Of a stretch of 64,000 nucleotides of DNA, positions 54,411-63,673 are shown piece after piece (the stretch's first letter is position 1; each line of letters opens with the position of its first letter). The notes under the pieces were generated by a model, which worked only from the letters and a program-made list of their open reading frames with translations, was not told where the DNA came from and did no database searches. The translations under genes were made by a program, and so were the position numbers. This DNA is from Polycladomyces abyssicola (GTDB lineage Bacteria > Bacillota > Bacilli > Thermoactinomycetales > JIR-001), in contig NZ_AP024601.1 of the NCBI RefSeq assembly GCF_018326425.1, forward strand, positions 2,902,001 through 2,966,000, read 5' to 3'.

Positions 54411-55131
54411 GGTGAAAGAACTGGCTTTTGCCTATGACCAACAACTGATCATTGAAAACCTCTCGCTCGGGGTCAAACCGGGGGAATTCGTCTCTTTGAT
54501 CGGCCCTTCCGGGAGTGGAAAGAGCACGCTTTTTTATCTCATCGGCGGGATCTACAAGCCGAAACGGGGAGAAATTCTGCTCGACGGCAAACCCATTCGC
54601 GGAAAAAGAGGGCATATCGCTTACATGCCCCAACAACCCTCCCTGTTTCCCTGGCGCACGATTGAACAAAATGTCCGATTGGCCCAAGAGCTGAATGGCC
54701 ACCCGGATCCTTCGCATGTGCAGAGTTTGTTGAAAAAGGCGGGGCTTGACCATGTGGCCCACTGTTATCCGCATGAGCTGAGCGGCGGCATGCAACAGCG
54801 CGCTGCGTTTATCCGTGCCCTGGCCAGCAAACAGGAGCTCTTGTGCCTGGATGAACCGTTCGGCGCGCTAGACGCTCTTACCCGCACCCACATGCAACAA
54901 TGGCTCTTAACCGTTTTGGAAACGGAACGGCGAACAGTTCTTTTCATCACCCATAGCATTGAAGAAGCGCTCCTCCTGTCTGATCGTATTTATGTCTTAA
55001 GCCGACAGCCGATGCGGGTACTTCGGGAGATCTCAGTGCCATATTCCCGCGGCGACCGTTTCTCCTTGCGCGGGACAGCCGATTGGATGGCGCTGCACCT
55101 GGAAATTGAAAACCTTCTCTTGCCAACATAA
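54400..55131 (+). CDS. thiZ: Thiamine-precursor ABC transporter ATPase (ThiZ-like)
   Basis: The 243-residue ATPase has Walker [12 protein letters not shown]-loop MPQQPSLFPWRT, signature LSGGMQQRAAFIRA, Walker B LLCLDEPFGALDALT and the H-loop ITHSIEEA. GTG at 54400 is chosen because GGGAGGAG lies 8 nt upstream; the in-frame ATG at 54394 is too close to that site. It overlaps thiX by 11 bp. Last gene of the TPP-controlled operon. Confidence 0.9.
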   Translation: MKLEVKELAFAYDQQLIIENLSLGVKPGEFVSLIGPSGSGKSTLFYLIGGIYKPKRGEILLDGKPIRGKRGHIAYMPQQPSLFPWRTIEQNVRLAQELNGHPDPSHVQSLLKKAGLDHVAHCYPHELSGGMQQRAAFIRALASKQELLCLDEPFGALDALTRTHMQQWLLTVLETERRTVLFITHSIEEALLLSDRIYVLSRQPMRVLREISVPYSRGDRFSLRGTADWMALHLEIENLLLPT

Positions 55132-55136
55132 AAATG

Positions 55137-55205
55137 CATGCAGCGGGTCCGAATTTCCCGTCGCGGTGGAGCGGAGACAGGAAATTCGGACCCGCAGACT
55201 TTATC
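55137..55205. terminator. Perfect 16-bp hairpin after the thi operon
   Basis: GCGGGTCCGAATTTCC (55143-55158) pairs fully with GGAAATTCGGACCCGC (55180-55195) around a 21-nt loop. The T-run after it is poor (AGACTTTATC), so terminator strength is uncertain. A decayed relative lies at 32019-32090. Confidence 0.55.
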
Positions 55206-55262
55206 AAAAACCTAAAACACGGGACACCTCATTCTAGACAAAACATCAAAGGAAAAAAAGGG

Positions 55263-56525
55263 TTACCCAGGAAAACCCGATCTACTGGGTACACCGGTAG
55301 ATACTTCCCAACTGGCAAACAGTTGGACGGTTAATCGCCCTGCTCCCCAACCGACAGGGATCATCCATAACGCCCCCCAACCGCCGAAAGAAGGAATGCC
55401 AACCGCTACGGACAGCGGGAGGAACCCAAGTAGATGCAGCACGGAAAAGGCGATGATGAACCCGCTTTTCGGAATGCTCCCCTCTGGAAACCACACACGA
55501 AAAAGCGCATGGGAACACCACCCACGCCAATAGGAACGGACCCATAACCCCAACAATAAGGAAAACAGCAACCATAACCCCCATCGCAACCAAAACGGGG
55601 AAACGACGACCGCCATCGTGCACACGCCCACCAATTGACCGTATTGGATCAACTGTTGGCCATTGCGGAAAAAGGATTTGATGACCGCTTCCGCAAGAAC
55701 ATGAGCGGCTGTCTGCTTCCGAAATATCCTACCGGAACGCGGGAACAGCCACGGCCGCTTTTTGACCCAATAGGAAGGGCGGTTCAACACACCTGACTTG
55801 CCCATAATAAACGATGCCCACTTCAACCGCTGGGTTTGCTCATACGCCATATCCTGAAGCCAGGTTCCCTGCTCTCGGACGCGCATACGCATCCATATCA
55901 TCCAGCACCCCAACAGTATCGTGGCCGCTGTGAATAATACTGCCGGATTGTCGATCCCTTCATAACCGACCGTGACAAATCCGATCCCTGCAGCTATGAA
56001 GAACAATACCGTCCACACCCGTTTCAGGAAGGGGCGTTCCATCACGGTCAGTCTCCTTTTGACAAGAGCCACACACGCTTTGGCTTGCCAGATCCATATC
56101 CACCAAGCCACAACTGCCGGAAAGGAAACGTCCATTTTTTGTCGGAATAGCGGCCACAGCAGAACCGTGATCCACAAACTCTCCAACGCTTGCTTTATCC
56201 ATGCAAAAAGAAGGCCGGTGCGAAGAAAACGTCGCATCCACTCCGTCCGTTGCAGCAAAAACAACTGATCAGCCGGTTCGATGTACAATCGCAGCGATCC
56301 CAGCCAAACCAACAAAAAAGCCATCCCCACCAGGGAACTGGGCGGCAAAGGGCTAAGCCAGCTCGGTTCTTCTTTCCACCAAGCGAGGTAGCGATCGATG
56401 AGAATCGCCAAACTGGGGACGATCAGGTACAACGCCACCGTCCAATCGATCACGGTTCGCCACACCTGGTACTGAAACCGCCAATCCGACCACCATCTCC
56501 GAAGAAACCATTTCTGCGGCGACAT
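55263..56525 (-). CDS. ecsB: ABC transporter permease EcsB-like
   Basis: The 420-residue protein has about eight to ten membrane segments and the EcsB-type start (FLRRWWSDWRFQYQVWRTVI, DWTVALYLIVPSLAI). EcsAB affects secretion, regulated intramembrane proteolysis and competence in B. subtilis. ATG at 56525 follows AGGAGGTG; the upstream in-frame ATG at 56624 would read into repeat copy D, so that extension (MLPYGMTRQAPGEQLSYIGD) is not real protein. ecsA lies upstream, split off by the repeat. Confidence 0.85.
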   Translation of the reverse strand: MSPQKWFLRRWWSDWRFQYQVWRTVIDWTVALYLIVPSLAILIDRYLAWWKEEPSWLSPLPPSSLVGMAFLLVWLGSLRLYIEPADQLFLLQRTEWMRRFLRTGLLFAWIKQALESLWITVLLWPLFRQKMDVSFPAVVAWWIWIWQAKACVALVKRRLTVMERPFLKRVWTVLFFIAAGIGFVTVGYEGIDNPAVLFTAATILLGCWMIWMRMRVREQGTWLQDMAYEQTQRLKWASFIMGKSGVLNRPSYWVKKRPWLFPRSGRIFRKQTAAHVLAEAVIKSFFRNGQQLIQYGQLVGVCTMAVVVSPFWLRWGLWLLFSLLLGLWVRSYWRGWCSHALFRVWFPEGSIPKSGFIIAFSVLHLLGFLPLSVAVGIPSFGGWGALWMIPVGWGAGRLTVQLFASWEVSTGVPSRSGFPG

Positions 56526-56591
56526 GGGTTGCACCTCCTGGGGCGTGTCCAATCCATGTGTCCGATCGCCTATGTACGAAAGTTGTTCTCC

Positions 56592-56677
56592 TGGGGCTTG
56601 TCTGGTCATTCCGTAAGGGAGCAATGTTTTCCCAGGCGAGCGAAGACCTAAGCCCTGACTGAGCGAAGACCCCCCTA
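56592..56677 (+). repeat. MITE-like dispersed repeat, copy D (left half)
   Basis: GGCTTGTCTGGTCATTCCGT, TTTTCCCAGGCGAGCGAAGA and CCTGACTGAGCGAAGACC match the left half of copies B and C. It fills the gap between ecsA and ecsB, and its inner end reaches the ecsA stop (56675-56677). Confidence 0.7.
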
Positions 56678-57378
56678 GGCCGACGTGAGGAAATCAAAAC
56701 AATCCATCAACGATGCTTCCTCACGTCCCATCCGCGACCGTAGCTCCGCCAGCGTGCCACGAGCCACACATCGCCCTCCCGTAAGCAGGAGAAACGAATC
56801 GCAGATCTTTTCGGCCGTATCCAACACATGCGTCGACAACAGCACGGCTGCCCCGCGCTTGCGCTCTTCCATCAACAAACACAGCAGCTCCTTGGTCGCC
56901 CGCGGGTCTAAACCAATAAAAGGCTCATCCACGATATAGAGGTCCGGTTGCAACAAAAATCCTACGATCAGCATCACCTTTTGCTGCATCCCTTTGGAAA
57001 AGCTTCGTGGAAGATGATGCTTCTCTTTCGTCATTTGAAACCGCTCCAACAGCTCATCGGCTTTCTTTTCAAATTCATCACGGGGCATCGTATAAGCGGA
57101 AGCCGCCAATTCCAGATGCTCCCACACTGTCAAGTCATCGTACAGTACCGGGTGCTCCGGCACATAACTGTACCGTTGGCGGGGGCCTGTCAGGCTCACC
57201 CGACCGTCCACGTTTTCCAATAAGCCCAAAATCGCTTTAATGGTGGTGCTTTTTCCTGCGCCATTGGGACCGATCAATCCCATCATTTCACCGCTTTTCA
57301 GCGAAAACGATATATCGTGTACCACTGCCTGCGCCTGCCCGAGCCAGCTTGCCGAAGATCGACTTGCAACACTTCCAT
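56675..57378 (-). pseudogene. ecsA: ABC transporter ATPase EcsA-like, apparent frameshift near the start
   Basis: The downstream frame carries a complete ABC ATPase: Walker A GPNGAGKSTT, Q-loop PEHPVLYDDLTV, signature SFSKGMQQKVM, Walker B LYIVDEPFIGLD and STHVLDTAEKICD. The natural start, ATG at 57378 with MEVLQVDLRQAG, is in another frame. Reading ...QAG, then one missing base, then GQAQAVVHDISFSLKSGE restores a typical ABC N-terminus with the expected aromatic (Tyr) after QAG. The break is at about 57341-57342. It may be a true single-base deletion, a sequencing error, or an alternative start further upstream (57445) may be used. The product would still have all ATPase motifs. Confidence 0.7.
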
Positions 57379-57590
57379 GTTGACTCGCCCCGTCCTTTGC
57401 ATTGCATATCCTTCCGTTCCCCTCGACTGGTGTTTGTCTGATCAACGATTTTGATCCAGATGCGCCTTTTTCCTCTCACTCCTGTTTTGCCAGCTTGATG
57501 GTTTCGTCGCTGGATAAGGGCATTCCAATGAGCAATCAGACACGCACTAATCTCTTAAAACACCGTCTTTCGCCACGTCATCCCCTTCCC

Positions 57591-58970
57591 TCAATGGCAG
57601 GCGTCGAATGCATCCGACTGATCTGTCCGCCTTTTGGACAGGCACCGATCAACCAACACCGTAATGAACGCTCCGGCCAATAATCCCACACAGATCCACA
57701 TCGTCCACCGGAAGCCGAAGGGATCGATCCGTCCCACTCCGTCTGTCTCCACCCGTGAACCGAACACACCCCCTGCGAATGCACCTGTAAGAAACTGTAT
57801 CATTTGAAAAAGTCCCATATAGTTACCCGTTTGTTGCCTCGGGACACTCAGCAACGCGATTTTGTTCTGCGCGGGCATGGTAAGGGTATGACCAATACCG
57901 ATCAATAAATAGATGAAGAGAAACATCCATATGGAACCGACACCAAAAGCCGTCCACAACAACAGGCTGATACCGAGAAGGCTCAACCCCATACCGCTTC
58001 CCATCGCCGACAACGGATACCGGTCCGCCGCCCTGCCAGCCAGATTGGCGAAGAGCATGCCGGTCACCGACTCGACCAGGATCACCCATCCGATCCGATC
58101 CGTCGGCCAATGGTGAACATCCCGCAGATAACTGGGGCCATAGAGGGCGATGGTGTTGATTACCATAAAAATCAGAAAGACACGTACGCAAGCGTTCAGA
58201 AAACGAGTATGCCAATAAAACCCTTTGGGCAACAGGGGCATGTGTCTCGCCTCTCCGTAACAGAATCCTCCCAGAGCCGAAAGTGCTGCTACCAGCATGC
58301 CGATGTTGCTTGGCTCCAACAAAAACATTTGCAGGATGATGATCCCTGCCAACAGTGACAAACTGCTGATCCAAGGGATGGACGCATTTCCGGACGGTTT
58401 TTCATCAGTAGAGTAGGCGGGAATACGTATCCAACCAAGTATCAAGCTGATCAAGGCACAAAAGGCCAGAACGAGAAAGAGCGCGTGCCACTCGTAGGTT
58501 TTGAGAATCAATCCCCCCAAAGCGGGTCCCACAATGGTGGCCAATGACAAGGTGGCGGAAAACCAACCGAACGCCCATCCCACCCGCTCGTCGGGAAAAT
58601 GATGCCGAATCAGTGTCACGATTGCCGGGACGATCATCGCATCAGCAACAGCCTGTGTCGATTGGAAAAACAAAAAGCCGTACCAGTGGGTCATCACACT
58701 GCTGATCAAACAGGACAAAACAAAAAGGGACAACCCCGTCAGATACACCAGTCGAGCACCGATGCGATCTGTAATTTTCCCGAAAAACGGAAGCCCGACC
58801 GCAAAAAAAGTAAAGAACAGGATGTTTCTATACTGAAGTGTCTCATAACTGATCGAAAAGAATTGGACGAGATCGGGGAACGCGATGGAGAGCATAGAGG
58901 TACTCATCACACTGGCAAACACACCCGAAGCAATACAAAAGATCAACCATCGCTGATCAGCCAATGTCAT
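57591..58970 (-). CDS. MFS transporter
   Basis: The 459-residue protein is hydrophobic with about 12-14 helices and MFS loop motifs: GKITDRIGARLVYLTG after TM2 (motif A) and GWFSATLSLATIVGPALGGL in TM5 (motif C, typical of drug antiporters). It is probably a DHA-type exporter; the substrate is unknown. ATG at 58970 is preferred, with GGAG 9 nt upstream; ATG at 58979 and further extensions to 59027 are possible. Confidence 0.85.
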   Translation of the reverse strand: MTLADQRWLIFCIASGVFASVMSTSMLSIAFPDLVQFFSISYETLQYRNILFFTFFAVGLPFFGKITDRIGARLVYLTGLSLFVLSCLISSVMTHWYGFLFFQSTQAVADAMIVPAIVTLIRHHFPDERVGWAFGWFSATLSLATIVGPALGGLILKTYEWHALFLVLAFCALISLILGWIRIPAYSTDEKPSGNASIPWISSLSLLAGIIILQMFLLEPSNIGMLVAALSALGGFCYGEARHMPLLPKGFYWHTRFLNACVRVFLIFMVINTIALYGPSYLRDVHHWPTDRIGWVILVESVTGMLFANLAGRAADRYPLSAMGSGMGLSLLGISLLLWTAFGVGSIWMFLFIYLLIGIGHTLTMPAQNKIALLSVPRQQTGNYMGLFQMIQFLTGAFAGGVFGSRVETDGVGRIDPFGFRWTMWICVGLLAGAFITVLVDRCLSKRRTDQSDAFDACH

Positions 58971-59164
58971 GATGATCATCTCCAATAAATCGCAAGAACC
59001 ACCGCTTTTCCCTTCAATGGTTTTCAAAATGAGAAGCTGATTAGGGGGGACAGATCAATTCCTCTGCACTGAGGTGGGTAGCCTGGCTCCTGTTATTTCC
59101 TTCCTTATCGTACTATGATAATCGTTATGGATCAATAAAAATTCCCAATTTAGAGATACGGGCT

Positions 59165-59290
59165 ATTAGAACTAAACATTTTCTAGGCTTGGACGAAGCC
59201 TTCTTGGATGGAGGCGGGTTGCCACGCCAAATGAAGCGAGAAGCCCACGGCGACCAAAGGGAGTGCCTCTGGTACTTTAGCTGTGTGGAG
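59165..59290 (+). repeat. Solo TnpB right-end/omega-RNA-like relic
   Basis: ATGAAGCGAGAAGCCCACGG then CGACCAAAGGGAGTGCCTCT and GGTACTTTAGCTGTGTGGAG matches the 46033-46080 minus-strand sequence beside the TnpB remnant. The GAAGCCC...GTACTTTAGC layout resembles the 3' ends of IS200/IS605 tnpB units, which encode the guide RNA scaffold. No coding part remains in this roughly 480-bp gap (58971-59447). Confidence 0.45.
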
Positions 59291-59373
59291 CAAGTCACAA
59301 TCAAATCAGAAACTTAATGGAGAAAATCCAAAAACGGGAAAGCGACAAAGCTGAAACATATATGCTGTGAAAG

Positions 59374-59420
59374 AAAAAATCCTGTAAGCCGCGAACATAT
59401 GCGGGCCTACAGGATTTTTT
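59374..59420. terminator. argF terminator, bidirectional
   Basis: AAAAAATCCTGTA and TACAGGATTTTTT pair around an inner CCGC/GCGG stem, with T-runs on both strands. It lies 28 bp after argF. Confidence 0.85.
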
Positions 59421-59447
59421 CTATATCCAAACAACGATATGACCCAT

Positions 59448-60407
59448 TCAACCCATCAACAGCAACATCAGCGCTTTTTGGGCATGCAGGCGGTTTTCCG
59501 CCTGATCCCACACCACGGATTGTGGTCCGTCCAGTACGTCGGCGGTCACTTCCCATCCACGATAGGCGGGCAAGCAGTGGAGGAAAACGGCATCCGGCTT
59601 CGCCTTGCTCATCAATTTCGCATCCACCTGATAACTGCCGAAGATTTGTTTGCGGAGTTCCTTTTCCTCCTCCTGACCCATACTGGCCCACACGTCGGTA
59701 TAGACGGCATCGGCTTGCTGGACCGCTTCAGCCGGGTCGGTCGTAATCGTGATCTCCGCTCCCGTATCCTTGGCGATTTGCCGTGCTTCTTCCACCACAT
59801 CCGGCAACGGCTGATACCCTTCCGGGGCAGCGACGGAGATGTGAACGCCCATCGCGGCACAACCGTGAAGGAGGGAATGAGCCACGTTGTTCCCGTCGCC
59901 CACAAAAGCCAGCTTCAGACCGGCCAATGTTCCTTTTTTCTCCCGAAGGGTGAGCAGGTCGGCCAACACCTGACACGGATGGTGCAAGTCGGTCAGTCCG
60001 TTGATGACGGGCACCTCGGCATACCGGGCCAACTCGACCACGGTGCGATGCCCGAAGGTGCGAATCAGAATCCCGTCCACATACCTGGACAGCACACGAG
60101 CGGTATCCGCGATGGTCTCACCCCGGCCCATCTGCAATTCATTTCGGTTCAATGAGAGCGCATATCCACCCAATTGGGCAATCCCTGTCTCAAACGACAC
60201 CCGTGTCCGGGTGGACGGTTTGTCGAAAATCATGGCCAGCGTTTTGCCTGCCAACGGTGTGTAGCGCTCTCCGCGACGCTGTTTCTCCTTCAATCTTTGG
60301 GCTACATCCAAAATCAGCCCGATTTCTTCCGGTTTCCAGTCTGCCAGCGACAGACAGTCCCGTCCTTTCAACGGTTCTGCTTGTACGGGAACCAATGCGA
60401 CACTCAT
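59448..60407 (-). CDS. argF: Ornithine carbamoyltransferase
   Basis: ArgF makes citrulline from ornithine and carbamoyl phosphate. The 319-residue protein has the carbamoyl-phosphate motif KPSTRTRVSFE, DLHHPCQVLADLLT, and the ornithine-site motif HCLPAYRG. ATG at 60407 overlaps the carB stop as ATGA; upstream in-frame codons lie inside carB. Order carA-carB-argF matches the arginine-type carbamoyl-phosphate synthase cluster of bacilli. Confidence 0.97.
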   Translation of the reverse strand: MSVALVPVQAEPLKGRDCLSLADWKPEEIGLILDVAQRLKEKQRRGERYTPLAGKTLAMIFDKPSTRTRVSFETGIAQLGGYALSLNRNELQMGRGETIADTARVLSRYVDGILIRTFGHRTVVELARYAEVPVINGLTDLHHPCQVLADLLTLREKKGTLAGLKLAFVGDGNNVAHSLLHGCAAMGVHISVAAPEGYQPLPDVVEEARQIAKDTGAEITITTDPAEAVQQADAVYTDVWASMGQEEEKELRKQIFGSYQVDAKLMSKAKPDAVFLHCLPAYRGWEVTADVLDGPQSVVWDQAENRLHAQKALMLLLMG

Positions 60408-63400
60408 GGTTGGACGACCTCCTTCCATCCGGTTGCGGTAATGGGAACCAACGCCTGCTCCACCGGTGTAGACTCTTCAGCGATGCGGACATACCAGAGA
60501 AACGTCTCCAGGGAAGTGAAGCAAGGCACCTGCCATGCCAGACACGCCCGGCGCAGTCGATACCCCGCGCGCTTGGGATCATTGCCACGGGTGGCCACAT
60601 TGACGACGACTTTGTCGCCATTGGCCTTCAACCATTCCGTCCACTCCTCCTCGGTCAGGCTCTTCACCTCGACTCCCCATTGCTGCAGGATATAACGGGC
60701 TGTCCCAGGCGTTCCGTAAAGCGAGACCCCTTTGGCGGACAATTCGCGGACCAGCGAGCCGAGCTCATGCTTTTTGACGTCGGATACTGACAACAACACC
60801 CGGGTGCGGGAACTCAGTTCGGGCAAAGGTGCACCGACAGCCGACGGCAATACTTTTTTCATGGCGATCTCCGGTGTGGAACCCATCCCCAGCACTTCGC
60901 CGGTCGATTTCATGTTGGGTCCGAGGACAGGATCGACGCCTGGCAATTTGGCAGCGGAAAACACCGGTGCTTTCACTGCTACAATCGGAGGTGGGGGGAG
61001 CAGTCCCGTAGGGGCAAAAGCGGCCAGGGCTTCGCCCATCTGCACCCGAGTGGCCCACTCGATCATCGGTACCCCCGTAACCTTGCTGACGATGGGCACT
61101 GTCCGGGACGCACGCGGGTTGACTTCCAACACCCGCACCTCTCCGTCGTGGATGACGAACTGGATGTTGAGCAATCCTTTGTGTGACAAGGAACGAGCCA
61201 TCCGCTCCGTGTAATCGATCAGCCGGTGGCGCACCGCGTCGGGCAGGTCGATCGCCGGCAGAAACGAAATACTGTCTCCGGAATGAACACCGGCCCGTTC
61301 CACATGCTGGACCAACACGGGGATGACCACGTCCCGACCGTCGGTGACGGCGTCCACCTCCACTTCGATCCCCTCCATGAATCGGTCCAGCAGGAGCGGA
61401 TAAGCGGCTTCCGTCACCCCGTATTGATCGTACGTCGCCATTACCGTAGTCAGTTGAGTGGGGCTGTGTACCACCATCATCCCCTGTCCACCAATCACAT
61501 AGGAAGGACGCAACAACAGAGGATAACCCAGCTTTTCCGCCAGTGCGAAAACCTCTTCTGGAGAAGCGGCCGTCGCCCCCGGAATGTGCGGTATCTCCAG
61601 CTCATTCAACCAGCGATAAAACAGCTCACGATCCTCCACCCGATCGATCGCATCGGACGAGGTGCCGTACAAACGCAAACCTGCTTTCTCCAACCCCTGG
61701 ATCAATTTGACCGCCGTCTGCCCGCCGGTTTGCACCATCACGCCGTCAACCATCTCTTTTTCGGCGACATGCCGGACGTCTTCCACGGTAAGTGGTTCGA
61801 AATACAATCGGTCGGCCGTGGCGTAATCGGTGCTGACCGTCTCGGGGTTATTGTTTACCACCACGGCGCAGATTCCCCTTTTTTTGAGGGCTTTCACCGT
61901 GTGCACCGAGCAGTAGTCGAATTCGATGCCTTGCCCGATCCGGATCGGACCCGAGCCGACCACCAAGACGCGACGCTCGGCGGATGCGGTCTCCACCTCG
62001 TCGTTTCCTTTCCAAGTGGAGTAAAAGTACGGGGTTTCCGCGACGAATTCGGCAGCACAGGTATCCACCCATTTGTATGACGGAGACCATCCTTTTTGTT
62101 GCAAGCGTGAGCGCACCTCATTTTCCGAAACACCCCACGTCCGTGCCAACCAGGAGTCGGCCACGCCCCATTCTTTGGCTTTTTTCAACAGATCGTCAGG
62201 AACCGATTCCCAAGTGTGCTCCGCCAGTTTCCGTTCCAACTCCACCATCTGCTGCAGTTTGTGCAGGAAAAAGGGCGTAATGTTGGTGAACTGAAGCACC
62301 TTTTCCACGCTCCAGCCGCGACGGAAGGCTTCCCCGATCAGGAACAAACGCCGGTCGTCAGCTTCCTCCAAGCCCCGTGCCAACGCTTCGTCGCTCCAGT
62401 CGGCAAATTGAGGCAATACCAGCGCGTCCAATCCCATGTCCAATGAGCGGATCGCTTTGTACATGGCCGATTCCAAGTTGCGACCGAGCGCCATTACTTC
62501 CCCGGTGGCCTTCATCTGTGTGCCGAGCTTGCGTTCCCCGTACGGGAATTTATCGAACGGCCAACGCGGCAATTTGACCACCACGTAATCCAGCGCCGGC
62601 TCAAAGCTGGCAAACGTGTGGCCCGTCACAGGGTTGATACACTCGTCCAGGCGGTATCCCACCGCCAATTTGGCGGCGATGCGGGCGATCGGATACCCCG
62701 TCGCCTTGGAAGCCAGCGCACTGGAGCGACTGACCCGCGGATTCACTTCGATGATGGCGTATTCCCCCGTCTCGGGATGAACGGCGAATTGGATGTTACA
62801 CCCGCCGATCACGCCCAGGGCACGGATCACTTTGCACGCCACCGTCCGCAACTGTTGATACTGACGGTCGGTCAACGTTTGCGACGGGGCCACGACGATG
62901 CTGTCCCCGGTGTGGATACCGACGGGGTCGATGTTTTCCATGTTGCACACGGTGATGCACGTATCAGCATGATCCCGCATCACTTCATATTCAATCTCTT
63001 TCCATCCCAAAATGCTCTGTTCCACGAGAATCTGGCGGATGGGGCTGGCCGTGAGGCCTTTGCGGGCGATCTCGCGCAGCTCCGTTTCATTCCGGGCGAT
63101 CCCGCCGCCGAACCCGCCCAAGGTGTAGGCCGGGCGGATGATGGCGGGGTAGCCGATTTCTCCGGCAAATGCCACCGCTTCCTCCACCGTCGACACGGTT
63201 TGGCTCCGGGGGACGGGTTCTCCGATATCCGCCATCATCTGCTTGAATGCTTCCCGATCCTCTCCTTTGATGATCGTCTCGATCGGCGTTCCGAGCAGAC
63301 GGACACCGTATTGCTCCAGTACCCCTTTCTCATGCAGGGCCACCGCCAGGTTGAGCCCCGTTTGCCCACCCATTGTGGCCAGCAATCCATCGGGCCGTTC

Positions 63401-63673
63401 CCGTTTGATAATCTCTGTCACCACATCGACGGTGAGCGGTTCCATGTAGATGACATCGGCCACATCCGGATCGGTCATCATCGTGGCCGGGTTGTTGTTG
63501 ATCAGGATGACGCGGATGCCCTCTTCCTTCAGTGCCAAACATGCCTGCGTACCGGAATAGTCGAATTCGGCGGCCTGACCGATCACGATCGGACCGGAGC
63601 CGATCACCAGCACGCTGCGAACGGGTTTTGGGTTTGGCACTGGTTGTTCCGGATTGACTGCATCAGCCGACAT
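60404..63673 (-). CDS. carB: Carbamoyl-phosphate synthase large subunit, arginine-linked
   Basis: CarB makes carbamoyl phosphate from bicarbonate, ammonia and two ATP. The 1089-residue protein has two homologous ATP-grasp halves: SVLVIGSGPIVIGQAAEFDY near the start, and VLVVGSGPIRIGQGIEFDYC in mid-protein. A C-terminal MGS-like domain follows (about 950-1089, VLLSVSDVKKHELGSLVREL). Both grasp motifs look intact. It is slightly longer than B. subtilis CarB (1030) at the C-terminus. ATG at 63673 overlaps carA by 11 bp. Its place before argF marks it as the arginine-specific copy. Confidence 0.96.
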   Translation of the reverse strand: MSADAVNPEQPVPNPKPVRSVLVIGSGPIVIGQAAEFDYSGTQACLALKEEGIRVILINNNPATMMTDPDVADVIYMEPLTVDVVTEIIKRERPDGLLATMGGQTGLNLAVALHEKGVLEQYGVRLLGTPIETIIKGEDREAFKQMMADIGEPVPRSQTVSTVEEAVAFAGEIGYPAIIRPAYTLGGFGGGIARNETELREIARKGLTASPIRQILVEQSILGWKEIEYEVMRDHADTCITVCNMENIDPVGIHTGDSIVVAPSQTLTDRQYQQLRTVACKVIRALGVIGGCNIQFAVHPETGEYAIIEVNPRVSRSSALASKATGYPIARIAAKLAVGYRLDECINPVTGHTFASFEPALDYVVVKLPRWPFDKFPYGERKLGTQMKATGEVMALGRNLESAMYKAIRSLDMGLDALVLPQFADWSDEALARGLEEADDRRLFLIGEAFRRGWSVEKVLQFTNITPFFLHKLQQMVELERKLAEHTWESVPDDLLKKAKEWGVADSWLARTWGVSENEVRSRLQQKGWSPSYKWVDTCAAEFVAETPYFYSTWKGNDEVETASAERRVLVVGSGPIRIGQGIEFDYCSVHTVKALKKRGICAVVVNNNPETVSTDYATADRLYFEPLTVEDVRHVAEKEMVDGVMVQTGGQTAVKLIQGLEKAGLRLYGTSSDAIDRVEDRELFYRWLNELEIPHIPGATAASPEEVFALAEKLGYPLLLRPSYVIGGQGMMVVHSPTQLTTVMATYDQYGVTEAAYPLLLDRFMEGIEVEVDAVTDGRDVVIPVLVQHVERAGVHSGDSISFLPAIDLPDAVRHRLIDYTERMARSLSHKGLLNIQFVIHDGEVRVLEVNPRASRTVPIVSKVTGVPMIEWATRVQMGEALAAFAPTGLLPPPPIVAVKAPVFSAAKLPGVDPVLGPNMKSTGEVLGMGSTPEIAMKKVLPSAVGAPLPELSSRTRVLLSVSDVKKHELGSLVRELSAKGVSLYGTPGTARYILQQWGVEVKSLTEEEWTEWLKANGDKVVVNVATRGNDPKRAGYRLRRACLAWQVPCFTSLETFLWYVRIAEESTPVEQALVPITATGWKEVVQP

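Noticed and set aside
55131-55262. Long inverted repeats as a CRISPR or attachment site
   Set aside because: There is one hairpin with no tandem repeat-spacer unit and no integrase or cas gene. No CRISPR array was seen anywhere in the window.
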